Part shown: in pieces, positions 14,137 through 27,600 of the stretch | Numbering within the stretch: position 1 is the first letter of the stretch | Layout of the letters: each line of letters starts with the position of its first letter | From: Datnioides undecimradiatus | Taxonomy: Eukaryota > Chordata > Actinopteri > Lobotiformes > Datnioididae | Assembly: GCA_008933995.1 (NCBI GenBank) | Contig: WARS01000012.1 | Location: 4,650,001 to 4,714,000 of the forward strand | Direction of reading: 5' to 3' | DNA: 64,000 bases | Translations under genes and position numbers: made by a program | Notes under the pieces: generated by a model | Told to the model about the DNA's origin: nothing | Seen by the model: the letters and a program-made list of their open reading frames with translations, nothing else | Databases searched by the model: none

Positions 14137-14291
14137 GTTATGAGTAATGGAAGCGGGATCGGTGGTGCGCGCCGTGTTCGAGTTTCTCCCTAGCGTCTCA
14201 GAGGAGCTGCCACTCTTTACTGGTGATGTCATCGAGGTGCTCAGTGTCTTGGATGAGTTCTGGTTGCTTGGTAACAAAGATGGCGTCACAG
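14137..14291 (+). CDS. dnmbp: dnmbp exon 2: start codon and SH3-1
   Basis: The acceptor CTGCAG ends at 14,136 and the donor GTAAGG follows 14,291. Translation starts at the ATG at 14,147 ([13 protein letters not shown]), the conserved DNMBP N-terminus. It has G at -3 and G at +4. Another ATG at 14,140 is out of frame and would open a 17-codon overlapping uORF ending in TAG. The exon ends in phase 1 within SH3-1 ([11 protein letters not shown]). Confidence 0.9.
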
Positions 14292-17200
14292 GTAAGGTTT
14301 CAGGGGTCATTATCACTAAAAAAGTCACTTAAGCCTAATTGAAAAACTACACAGAGAAACCTCCTGTAGCTTATTTATTTATAGCAATGTTTCCTAGTTA
14401 TTGATGACATGTTCACTTCATTTCAGTGTTTTGTGTTTCATTACATCATACTTCCATGACAGACCACTTATAGGAAATGGGGCAATGTTTAAGAGGTGCA
14501 GAGGATAAAAGTTGAAACAATGATGACTGAAAATTGATGAATGAAGAATTGCACAACTTATTTTCAGGAATTAGTTTGTACACATCTAATAGTGTTTGTT
14601 TCACTCTTTTTCAACTTGTTGTTCATTAGTACATTTTGCAGAGGAAACAGTGAAAGATCTGTACATGTGTCCCTGAAGTGTACATCATCCTGACTTTCCC
14701 TGCCCTTGAAGGGTCACAGAAATCCTCTTAAGTTTTCCAAGGGTTGAGCGTCACTTAAGATGGTGAAGGGGAAGTGCAAATGGGAAGTCAGTGTTGGTTT
14801 GTTTAAGTGCTCCTGGAAAGATGATATAAGTACATGTGCGACTTCCCTGGAAAGATAAAAACAGCCTTATGGGGTAAAATGGTGGCATACACTGTTGCCC
14901 ATAAAGCTGGAATAAAATATTTTTTTTTTACTCTTCTCATGAAATGATTTTGACAACGTGATTTATTCTTGATAGATAAAGTGTATATCTCATTATTGCA
15001 CCTGGTCAAAAGTGATTACTGATGTGTGTACATAGGAATCAAAAAGAGGAATGTGTCTGAAAACAAAATTATTCCAACTTTATGGGCAACAGTGTACATA
15101 CAACACAACACAAAAGGTTTTTGGCCTTTTGCCCACCATTTGGTTTCTGTTTTTGCTATTTAAGTGGAAGATTTGAACATCACTGCTCTGGACTTTTGTT
15201 CACGTTTGTTTTCTTATATCAGTTGAGAATTGATAATATCGGAAATATATGAAATTTAAAATAAAGAATCTACATGTGGATGTTATGTCTTTAACATACA
15301 GTTAACTTACTTACAGTTACATTTAACTTACAGTCATTGTGGTAATTGTCTTGATAGAAGTGAAGGATGTGTTGTTCTTTGCAGTCATTCAGCTGTATCA
15401 TTCCTCAATCTTCTGTCTTCAGGTCAGTTTCCCAGCACCTTTGTGGAAGAGGTTACGATTCCCAGCACCAAGCCCGGAGACAGACTGTATGTGTGCATCA
15501 ATGATTTCAGCTCAGCAGAACCGGGCAACCTGTCCCTGAAGAGAGGTACGGACATACGGCACACACTTTAGTATTAATCACTTCTAGTGGGGGTTGAAAA
15601 TTCATGTTTTTGTCCACCTGCTGCAATGTTTGATGGTTTCTGATGGACTTGTTATTTGATGTTGGTCCTCATCTCGAGCCATACTTTTCATTTTCATGAC
15701 TCGCAGCCATAATTCATGAAGAGCGCTCATAGTTTATGCATAGGCTTTAGTTATCTGTTATTTGAAAATAAGATTGTAGGTAGATTGAACAAGATATTGG
15801 ATGTAACTGGGTGTAACACAACACTGTTCTTTAACTTGAACTACTGTTAACTCTAATGTCTCCTCACTTAGCTTAACGCTACTTGTTGATGTTGCTTCAC
15901 TCAGGTAAATTGTTTGCGTTGTGCTGTAGTGTAGTTTTATTGTGGTGTGTTGGACATTGTGACCTGATGCCTCGTCTCCACAACCTGGGACACACACTCA
16001 TAAGCTGAATATTGTCAGAAAATAAAAAACTGTGTTTTTTTGTGCACCATTCAGTTTTAGTAGTATCAGGTATTATACTAATACATGTCCAACAAAATGA
16101 GGGAAAAGCTCAATTTTTCTATGAATCATACTGTAAAAAAACAACTAATCACACTGAATGGAAGCAAGGCATTGGTTTTCAATGACGGTAGTCTCTTTGA
16201 ATGTAAAGTGTATGGTATGTGCATGAGCGAGGTTGATTTGATCATCATTATTATCATTATCACTGGTATAAACAACTTTAACCCAGAGCTGTGATTACCT
16301 TCTTTAATGTCTGGTGGAGCTTTTCCAGGAAACAATCCGAATCAGCAACAGACACAGTTTTGCATCAAATTTTATATTACTTGGTTTCTTGTTTTAGAGT
16401 TAATGTTACATTGATTCTTATGAGAAGATTCTCATTCACTGTAAATTGATTATTTCTCTTTAACAGCTATCTACATGTGTTTGCTGTTCTTTAGTGTTTA
16501 AATTTGACACCTAGAAGAACTTTATCTGCAAATTCTTTTTTAAATTTAAAATTTCCTTTTTAAAACTTAGGGATTTTCTACTGTAATATCAGGTTATATT
16601 CACTTTTACATAGCATGAAGACCCCTCTGTGTTGGTAATGATATAAACTGATATAAAACCAGCATGGATCCCGTAGTGAAAAGGCAGCAGTTGAACGGAA
16701 ACTCTCCCCGTGTTGACACAATAATCACACAATGTCTTCCCAAAACTGCCCACTAGATGTCCCCAGAGCCAAACTGAAACCTACATAGGCTGTCTAAAGC
16801 TGATGTTTTTGTTGCAATATATTCACTGCTTGTCCCATATGAGTTGTTGTGCTGTTTTTGTCGTATTTGTCATTTACATTGTTCTTAGGTGTACAACACT
16901 GATGTTTGCAGGGATCTTTTACATCGGTAAAACTTTTTATTGTTGTCTTTTAATGTCCTTAGAGGTGCTGTTGATAGTCATAGTCATAGTAGACCCTAAG
17001 TTGTATTTAGTAGAAGTATTAAGAATTAAATTGTGAATTAAAAGTTAATATTAACAAAATGGCTTAGTTATCAAGTTATCTATATGATGCTTCTTATAAT
17101 GTTAAAGCATCATTGTCATGTAATGGATATTCACAGTCTGCTCTTTAACAGCCCCAGCAACTGTATGCCAAATAATTTATTGACAATAAATTTAGTGCCT

Positions 17201-20200
17201 TTTTATTATATGCTCATATTCCTTACTTTTTAAATTTAGTCTGTTTTGATCACCAAAGTTGGTCAATGAGATAAATAATGCTTCCTGGATCATAGGAAAC
17301 AAAGGAAACAGCCTTTACTGGCTTTAAATGTTCATTTCCAGTATGAATTTCCACTGTCCCTGTTGGCTGTGTGCCAGTTTTGGTCCTCGACACAATGGGA
17401 GGTGGAGCCGCAGGTCTTTGGAATGTGACCCCCATGACTTCTGTCTGACCAGTCAACATTCCTATAATCCCTGATTCTCCAGATATATTAGCAGCAGCAC
17501 TGACCCTAGAATTGTTTTTAGAAATGCAATAATAAAGTTAACTGAAATAATGTAATATTCTGATGTTGTGTGGTCTGTTTGGATAAAAATGTCTAAAATG
17601 CTTCATTGCGGTTATGTTAAGGCAAATCAGCTTAGTTTGATAAAGTCTTTATTATGAACAGTGCAAAGTATGTAGAATAGAATAGAAGCAAATCATCTAT
17701 GAAGCTCTGTAACAAGCACACACATTAATAACAGATTTGTTCTTTGTATAGTTGATCAACTGATTGCAGATTGATGAGACCAACATCCAGTCTGTGAAGT
17801 GAATATTAAATGTGATCCTCCTTATTTTTTGTGTCTGTAGGTGATGTGGTAGTTGGAGAGGCAGGAGGGTCCATAGACCTTGGAGAAACCTGGCAGCGTG
17901 GTTGTAATGCCTGGGGCATTCGTGGTCTCTTTCCCACATCGTGTGTGAAGGAGCTAAACCTTTCGGGCCGCTCCAGGCAGCTGTCTGAACGCTCAGCTCA
18001 GGCCCAGGCTTCAGAACTCCCCCCTTACGCCTTGGGCCAGGCCCGGGCCCTCATGAATCTACATGCACAGCTCAATGAGGAGTTGGACTTTCGCGAGGGA
18101 GACTTGATCATCATCACTGGGTTGCCTGAACCGGGCTGGTTCCAGGGGGAGCTTGAGGGCCGAAGGGGCATCTTTCCAGAGGGGTTTGTGGAGCTCCTGG
18201 GTCCCCTCCGATCTCCTCAGGAGCCTGAGGAATGTCAGTATTTAAACAATAATTCTGAATTTAGCTATGAGGAACCTTATGATGCAGGAGAGGGGACTGA
18301 GGAGGAAGGTGTAGAAGAAGGAGAGGTTTTTGTGAGAGAGGAAGAGGAGCAGAAGGAGGTTGTAGTGGAAGAGGAGGAGGACGGTGTCTATGTAGTGGCA
18401 CTGTATGAGTTTCGTGCCATGGAGCCAGGTGAGTTGGACTTTGATATGGGAGATCGCATACGTGTTCTGAGCACTTTGGAAGATGGTTGGCTGGAGGGGG
18501 AGCTGCGAGGTCAACGTGGTATCTTCCCTCATCGTTTCGTCAAAATAGAAGATGATGGACAAAAACCTGCAGATGAAACAAATGTTGCTAAACCAGAAGA
18601 GGACAAAGAAAACTGCTGTACATCTGAAAACAGTTCAAGCCAGTCATGTCCCAATGGGTCAGAAGATTATCCTGAATGGAGGACGTACGAGGATCATACT
18701 GTGTGGGACTTGGACTATTTTGAGAGGACTAAGGAGCAGCGGTGGCAGAGTGAAAACAAAAGCAGTGAGGCTCAAACTAACAACAGAGGACACTTTAAAG
18801 ATGTGGGTAGCAGGCCTGATTCTCAGCCGCATAGACCTGTTGCTCAAGCACAGAGAGGTCCAGAGAGACCCAAATCCACTCCTCCAGCAAGGCCCAGGCT
18901 CCCATCTCGGCCTAATCTGCCTGCACGTAATCAAAAGCACCATGGCCCATCTTCTGGCACAAGTCGGTCTAAGTATACCAATGGGAACTCTTTACAGTCC
19001 AAAATAACCCATAGCCTAACCCTCCCTAGCACTCATTCTAGTTGGTCAAAAGACAGCCGGTACTATCAACAGTCAACAGCGGATGGTGCCACCACCAATA
19101 CTAGAAGTGCCAGTCTTGGCCAAACATTATTTAACCTAGCTCAGGCCCATAAGCAGAAGAAGCTAACACGGCATGCAAGTGTCAGTGATGCTGATATGAT
19201 GACAGGCAGTGCTGAGTCACGGTGTTCCCAACAGGCAATGCGTAGCTCCAATGGTTTAACTTTGGATGCCCTAGCTGCCTCTGCCAGTGACCTAGAGGCC
19301 AAGCTCTCCCAACAGCTTTTTGAATTTGAGAAAAGCTTGACAGCTTCCTATAGTGATACTAACATGAGTTCTGGTGCTCCCAGGAACGCATCTCCTGTTG
19401 GTGACCTGAGCCATCAACCCCATATCTCCCGCCATTTTTCCATTCTGGACTACAGTGACGAAAGTGATATCATGCGAGGCTCCTTGCATTCAAAATCACC
19501 CCACATCTTGCAATCAAACTCTGCCTCTTCTTCACTAGAGAGGCGCAGGACCCTTCGCCCTCCTCCTCCTCGCCCTCGAGTTCTTCGTCCCCCAGCCCCT
19601 CCAGCATACAAGCCAGCCCGTCCTGCTCCACGTCCCCCTCCTCGTTGCCCGAGACAAAATACTGCTCCTCCAACCAGCAGCCCCATCTTCTACACCCCTG
19701 ATGAACCAGCCACAGATGTCCTTGATCAAATGACAGGAGAGCAGACTGAGTTTGGTGACCTTGCATCTGCCCAGGAGCATGAAATCCAGTGCCAACTGGA
19801 AGCTGAGAAAGAGCTGGAGAGAGAGATGGAGTTGGAGAGTCAGAGACAGAGGGAAGAGGAGGAAAAGTACCAGCTGCTGCTACGGCTACAAGAGGTGGAG
19901 CACAACATGGAGGCATATGCACACACAGCGGAGGAACTCCGGACCATGTTGGAGGAGGAGGAGGATGAGACAGCACGCATGCAGGCCATGGAGAATCTGG
20001 AGTTCTGTAACTACACTCTGGAGACTCTGGCCTTGGAGCAGCAGCAGCTACAAGGTAAGACCTGGTGGGCAGTAGAGTGGAGTGGGAGAAGTATTTTTGG
20101 ACCTTATATGCCTTTATTAAAGTTAACTGTAGAGAGACTGGAACAACCTGCAACATGCAAGGTCCCAGTCTGAAATCAAACTGGTGATGTTGTGATTTAT

Positions 20201-23200
20201 CAGCTTAAGTCCCTAGAGCATCAGGGCATGTTGGGATTGTTGGTTTTATGACTGTTTGACTCAAATTTGTGAGGATTTGCTGTTTGTCACTGTACCTATG
20301 GTTTTTGAACCACCTGTCAGACAAAAGTGATCTCATCAATAAACACACAAATTCATTTAAAATAAATGATTCAAGATAATAGCCTGCAGACTTAACAATT
20401 GGTATCAGCACAGGTGTATCATAGAAAAGACAAAAGATTGACAGTTTTCCTTTGGTTTCCTTTTGAATTTACGAGTCAGTACCGTCAGTACAGGGAGACA
20501 GTAGCTATTGCAGCAGAGCTGGTTAGCTGGAAGCAATGAAGAAGAGAAGTCAAATAAGGTAGAATTTCTTCTATTTGATGTCACAGTTCACTTATGAGTT
20601 GCCTGCAGGTTAAAAGCAATACCAATTCACTGAGGACAAAATGTAATATAGCAGGAATCCAAAAATGAGCCGTATGCACTCACCAGATTTCCTCTTTGAC
20701 TGGTTATCCTTATCCAGACACACGTGCAGGTACATGCACAAACACACGAACACAAGTTATTTAAATTTCACTGTAAACGTTACAAACAAGACATCCCTAT
20801 TTACTGCACACAATGATCAGCGGAAGGAGGATTGTGTATTGAAATTAAGGGTTATAACACTGTGTGAGTGTGTGTGTGTGTGTGCCTGCGCGTGTGTGTG
20901 TGTGCATATTGAGGAATTTGCTTTGTCTCACTACAGAGCAAATTGTTACTTTATAAAAGTGTAGCAAATGTGGATCAGCAGCATATTGCTGCAGGGTTTA
21001 GGTGTGTACAGGGAAAAATATTTGTCTGGATCTGTTGTGTTTTGTCAGATGTTTGCAGGTAGTTAAATTTATACGTATTATTAGTTAGCTAATAAATAAT
21101 AATTTTGTATCTCATTTCTCATGACTGATTTATCCTTTTCAAACTTTAATAAACCGTTACAACAGCACCAATACACGGTGAACCTGAAAACGAGGATTCA
21201 AACATAGCTGTGTTTTATTGAACACAGAAATTGTTCTTTTTTGTTCTCGGTTTTCATACTTTTAAAATAATAGTTATGTATAAGATTTATGTTTGCCATC
21301 TCAGTGATGTCTTTGGCAGCCCAACACTTTTTCACATAGGTACGAGGTACATTCCTGCTCATAGTGTGAGGCTAAGCACCGCACGTGGGCCTCTAGCTCT
21401 TTTTCCGTTCCCTCTTTCTGTCAGTTCCTCTCTCTATCCCTCTATCTCTTATTACCTTTGCCACAGTTTCTCCACTTCGCAACTTTCATCCTGCTCCTCC
21501 ATCATCCTTATTCTTCCTAAGCAGCAAGGAGAGGGAATACAGTGGGTGAGGAAATTTGGGAATTTTTTGAGGCAGTGGGGGAGGACAGAACATGGCCCAC
21601 TCTAGGGTGGGACCCAAAGTTTGGTTGTGGCGAGCTGTGACATGGCCCGTAATACACTTCTCCACACTGTTTGGACTCGCTCAGGAGCCCAGGTCCAACA
21701 GGTTTGCAGGTAGGCATGAAATGAAGATGGTTTTTATCTGGTTATGCGTCAGACTTGTGTGCTGTGTGGTAGTCAGTGTTGTGTGCCCCAGAGCATTGTT
21801 GCCCTTTCTCTATATCACTGTCTCTATGCCACAGTTCTTGACTCACTGGTCAAAATGTCATTTCAGGAGCTGAGGGATTTAGTACCTTGCTGAAGAGCAC
21901 TGACAGTAGCTGTTGAGAAAATTTCAAACTGACTTTATTTGTGTGAATTCATGAATGAGAAGGTTAGAGGCTGTGTTAAGTGTTATGTTTAATTATTAAA
22001 AGCTTTGCAATACAAAGGGAAATCTGTACTTTGAACATGTCGTTCTTAGTCATTATGACAATATTAATCTTATACATTTCTTAACAATCAGTGATTTTGC
22101 TTCACTGTTTGTACTGTAGCTACCACTTTAATGTTTGATGGATTAGATTTGCTATGATCCTCAGTCTTGCAGATTACAATGACCTGAGTGATGAATGTGT
22201 TTGTATTCAGTGGTTTCTTTTTCTGCTTAAATGTAAATTTCTACTTGAAATTACATTTCGTCACAGCGTGAGGACTGATTCTTAGCTCAGGGTGTGTGAG
22301 GCCACTATTGGCAATGTTGCAAATCAGTGAAAAGGATTTGTGGTTTATGGCATTGTTATTTAATCAGTTTTCTTGGAATAACTTGCATTTACATTTTCAG
22401 GTCTGTAATTGGCCTGTTTAACCAAAGAGATCAACACTGTGACAGCAGGGCTTATTTCACACCCACACATACAAGTGTTGTCACTCACTTAAAAAGCTTT
22501 CAGCCCAATCACTGCCAACAATCAGGTTTCTTTGTAACATTTATGTGCTTACTATGAATTGTATTCAAAGCTTCAGTTCTGTTTTATTCTGATTGATGCT
22601 AATTAAATGTTTGTTTCTCAGCAGTTGTTAATCTGAAAAAGATTTAAACTTACATAAAAGTTGCAGTTGATGTTATTAATCATCTGTTCTAAACTTATTT
22701 GAAATAATCCGATTACTGGATGATTCGAGTGTATGGTAATTAAATACAAGTTTTGATTTTATTTAGTACACTAATAATCAGTAAATGCATGTGTTTAGTG
22801 TTTCTGTTTCATTGCATATTAATGACTCATATCCTGTTGGATCTTTCACTCTTACATGCTTGTCAGTGGGTCAATTCGTTATCTTTATGTCTGTCCATGA
22901 AAGGAATCAGCCTTAGGGCCAGAACTCATTAGATTGGCTACAGGTTCCTTTTAGGGTTATGCAACACAGTTTCCATTTACTCATCACATTACAAGAATTC
23001 TCACACCCTCCTTTCACAGTAATAGTAAATAGTAAATCAAATATTCAACCTTTGCTTGTCCTTTGATGTTTGTCACATTGTTAGATATGTAAATGAACTA
23101 AGATGGTGCCATGGTCTGTAGAAGCTGAGATTCAGCATCTGGGAGGAAAAAACAGCCAGGCACAGTCCTATTCCAGACTGTTTGATATGTTAATTATTAA

Positions 23201-24591
23201 CAAATTAATTGATACAAAAGTTTTTAGTAAGATTTGGTAATAGGATATTATGTTTCTTTTTGTTTTCACTTTTAAAGCTTATCTAACGGTGTGCATGCAT
23301 TATCAAGTGTAGTCTCAGGATTTTGTTGCAAAAAAAATGTTAGTCATCCTATTGCTGTGTTCACCCACACACTCAGACACATACACACTCACTTAGGAGT
23401 GAGTGTTTTCCGTGCTTTTGTAGGGTGTGTTCCTGAATGTGACGTTTTAAAGACAATGGCAGCTTATTGTTGCAAGGTAGGGAGTAACTTCAACATTGAG
23501 CTCTGACTGGACTTCACTGTGCTGAGGCCAGTTCAAAGTCCTCTTAGAAGCTCAATGAGGTGGAGTAATTTTTTTTCTCTGTACAAACTTTCATTTCAAT
23601 GTTAAGTACAAAACTTTTTCTTTGCGTTAAAGTGACAGGTTTGTGTTCTAGTGGGTGTTTGGATGAGGGGCTGAGCCAGATTTTTATATCCTGAAAACAA
23701 CATCACAATGTATTTAACCATATTTTCATTAAAATAACATGGCAGTGTTATTTTATTACACACAGAATAATAAAAGTGATGTCCCTCTTCAATGAGCTAT
23801 GTTTTACTTTATCTATAATATCTAACAAAACTTATGAGAAGTTAACAATAAAACTTTATTAACTGCTTTTCTAAAATTTGTACCATGACTGCCCAGAATC
23901 ATTAATATGGCCAACTGTTAACATTTTAACAACTGTGTCAACATTTTATCACAATACAGACTAAATGCCTAGCCCTTCAGAGTATGTGTGTGTATGTTCC
24001 TGCTTTGGCAATGAAATGAAAGTGACTGAAAGTTGCAATCTGCGATGCATGCATCCATATTAAATTACAACGCATGGTGATGTCCATTATATTAGTTAAT
24101 CAGCAAACCCTTTGATAAGTATGCATGTAAGTGCATGATATCATGACTGATATTAATGGGGTTATATATAACGCGATGAAAATTCTGTAAACCAGTGTTC
24201 AATGTACCAGTCGCTCTTTTTCCCCACACAATTTAGTGCAGGGCTCCACCACCTCTCTGTGCTTCCACTTTTCTTGTTGAAGCTCTTTGACCTTCAGCCT
24301 GCTTTAATTCTTTAAACCCACCATTAAAACGCCTCCATCAGCTTCCATGACACTGCAGCCTGATCTATTTAACACTGTTTTGAGGATCTGTTTCAGCTTC
24401 AGGTTTCCCTCACTCAGCCTCACAAACCAGTAGACTTTCGAGGCTGCAGACAGTTTGATATATGACCTTATTCCTGGACATCGCACAGCTTTTTTTGGAT
24501 GTGCAGAGTATCGATCAAGTCCTTGACAAACTAATTTCCTTAAGCTAACACAACCATGGAGAAGAATGTTGTATTTAACATTCCTACAGTC

Positions 24592-24645
<54 letters not shown>

Positions 24646-27600
24646 TTCGGTTGTGTTCTGCTACTGAAAGCTGAGATGTTGAACACTGATAATTAAACAG
24701 CCTTACGTAAGAAAAGAATGTCTAAGTAAAATTTCTATGGTCAGCCTTACCTTGCAAAACTGTCTGTGTTCAATATGGGTTTTGGCCTGTGTTTTTCAAA
24801 AATGTTCTTTTGTTCTTCATCATCTGTTTTTTTTGTTAGGTTTTTTTTCTGTTTTTTGTGATGCAAATTTCACTAGAATCAAATGGGTGCAAGATAAAAT
24901 CACCCAAAAAGAGGATAGTTTGTAGTGTATACACAGAATCTAAAGGCTTTGTTTTTTTAATTGTTTCTGCTTGTGTCCATTTTATTATTTTGGCTGTGTA
25001 AATGTGATCTTCACAACACATTTTATAACAAAAAAACAAGTAAGTTCCAGCTACTTAATACATTTTAGATTGTTTGAATTGATGGTAAATTGACACTATC
25101 CCACGTGTGTGTCCGCGTGTATCACATGCACTTGAGTGTATGCAAGTCCTTTAAACCTGTCCTTTTAGTGCCTGGCTCTTTCATGGAGAGTTAAGGGGGG
25201 GGGGGATATATTATACTCCAGCTGTATGAATAGGCCTGAGTTTTTTCTCACACTAAAAGATCGTGTCGCTTCTGAGAGTGGGGACAGTCTTCAACAATGG
25301 CTCATTGTACACACCAGCAGCTACTTTTTCAGTAGCTGCTCTGGCCTAATCAGGATGTGTACTCTCAAAAATCTGTCTCTCTCCACACTCATTCACTAAA
25401 CATCCAAATGTGAGCACTATCCTAGATCTAGAGCGCTAGATCTTTTCCTTTTGCTTGATTTCTACTTTCACACTTCAAATTACTCTTTCAGTCAGTCATT
25501 ACTTCAAAAGAAAACTTGGTTCAAACAAAATCACGTGGCTGTCTTCATGTCTAAATGATTGCTCCTCCCTAAAGTGTAGGGCAAAGTCAGTCTGACAGAC
25601 AGGTCAGTTTCTTGCTCAGTTTCAGTTTACCCACAAATATCTTGGCCTTTTAAATAGTGTTGACAGTTAGAGCAGTATTTTACCTAGACAGGAATGAGTT
25701 GCATTATAGATTTTGTCACAATAGGATGCATTAATGACCTGTTGAACATAGTGGAACCCACAGGAAATAGCAAAAACAAAGAAAACAGGATACAAGGAAG
25801 GATGGAGGATTGTTCGTGGCAGTGAAAAACAAAACATTTGGTGCCAAAGTCTAAAGCCTGTCAAAGGCAGACTGTGAAGTAAGTCTGCATCTTCCATCAA
25901 AGAAAATATCCAGGCAGACTGTTTTCCTGCAAACAGAGGTACTAGCCAATTGAAACAATGGGAGGGGCTGTCGGGCTAATCCTCCTCTCATGTGACTCCA
26001 CTGAATCATTAACCCAAAGAGGCCCCTCCTTCAATAACCCTACCCCCCTTCTGCGTCTATGATTCGCTGAGATAGCTGTGGGGAGGATACGATTTAGTTA
26101 CACTGAGGGCTGGGAGGTGCTTGGACCAGGCAGTCCTGCTGAGGCAGTGGAGAGGAGACAGAGAAAACAAGTGCGAGAGTTACAGACAACATGCCTGACA
26201 GGTGGAGTCTCCCACAGCGCATTGTTATGGAATGCAGGACTTTGGAAAGAGGGAATAAGTGACATTGAACAAGAAACTGTATCAGCACTAGGTAGGCTGA
26301 TATAAACAGCAAGAGCCATGAAGAGCCCAGTGGTTTATGGCAACCCAGTCATGTTTAGTCCAGTGGATTGGAACTATGCAGTTGGCGCTCCGGTAAGGAG
26401 AGGGAAGAGTGTGGAGGAACTAGGAGATGCTGGCTGGGCCAGAGAGAGGGAGAGGATGGCCCATCTACAACACTTACAACAGCTGCACCAACTGCAGCTT
26501 CAGCAGCAACAGGCTGGATATTCTGGAGTAGTTCTTCCTGGACAGCCACATGGACCGGTAATGGTAGCAAGACCTGGTGACCCAATTCCAGCTCCAGGCT
26601 TCCCTGTGCCAGTGCATGGAGGTATGATGGTGCCTGTAGGTGGACCAGCGCCATCTCCAGTGCATGTGCCAACTCCATGGCCAGTACAATGGGAGAGTCA
26701 AGCTCAAATTAGGCAGGGCAATGTCTGCCATGAATCCAGTTGGGAGTACGATGACCAGCACAAGGCAGCTTTCAATGAGAAAAGGCCTCAAGGACGGGAC
26801 ATTTACTTTCACCCTGGTTCAGAGGATGGTCACCTAGATGTGAGGATTTCTGAATGGAAAGGCAAACATTGTTTTTACCAGGGCCCTGAGGATTACAGCC
26901 ATCAGGATTACAGCAGAGTGCCACATGAAAAAGACAGTAATGACTTTAGAACTTCAGAGGGGTATGGTCAATTGGACGAGGACAGAAGAAGAAGAAGAGA
27001 TGATCGTGTCAGAGAAAATGACAATAACCCTGAAAGTTATGATCATAGGAGTCACAGAGACCCGGAGTACAATCATAAGGACAAATACAGGCACAAAGAT
27101 CGTTATGACAGGAAATATAATGAGCGTTATAAGAACAGTGAGCAGCAATATTATGACAGCCGGAAACACCGTAAACCTGATCTCAGAGACAGTGAGTATG
27201 AAGACTACTATGATCATAAAGATGCCTATGCTCGCAGAGACAATTACAGGGACAGTGATCGCTATTATGACGATGATAGAGATTATTATGACTCTAAAGA
27301 GAGTCATCGCTATAGGGAAAAGGAATATCATCAGTGTAGAGAGGAGGACCACTACTATGATGAGCGAAAACGCAATGATTACTATGATCGGCATGCAGAG
27401 GACCGATATGACCGGAGAGAAGATCACTACAAGGATAGAGATGTCTATAGCAGAAGGGGTGAGGAAACTTACTCCAGTAAAGAAAGGGGCCAGTATGACT
27501 CTGAACTGGATGAGTACTGTGGTTATAGAGAGAGGGACCACTATAACAGGTACAAGGATACAAGTGATGACTGGAGAAATGAGGACTATGATCACAGAAG

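Noticed and set aside
19470..20156. 228-codon minus-strand frame opposite dnmbp exon 4.
   Set aside because: Antisense shadow of the Pro-rich and Glu-rich coding sequence.
24304..24636. 110-codon minus-strand open frame in a dnmbp intron.
   Set aside because: Its N-terminal part is the translated CA microsatellite (Cys-Val run). The remainder has no known domain, no splice logic and no promoter evidence.
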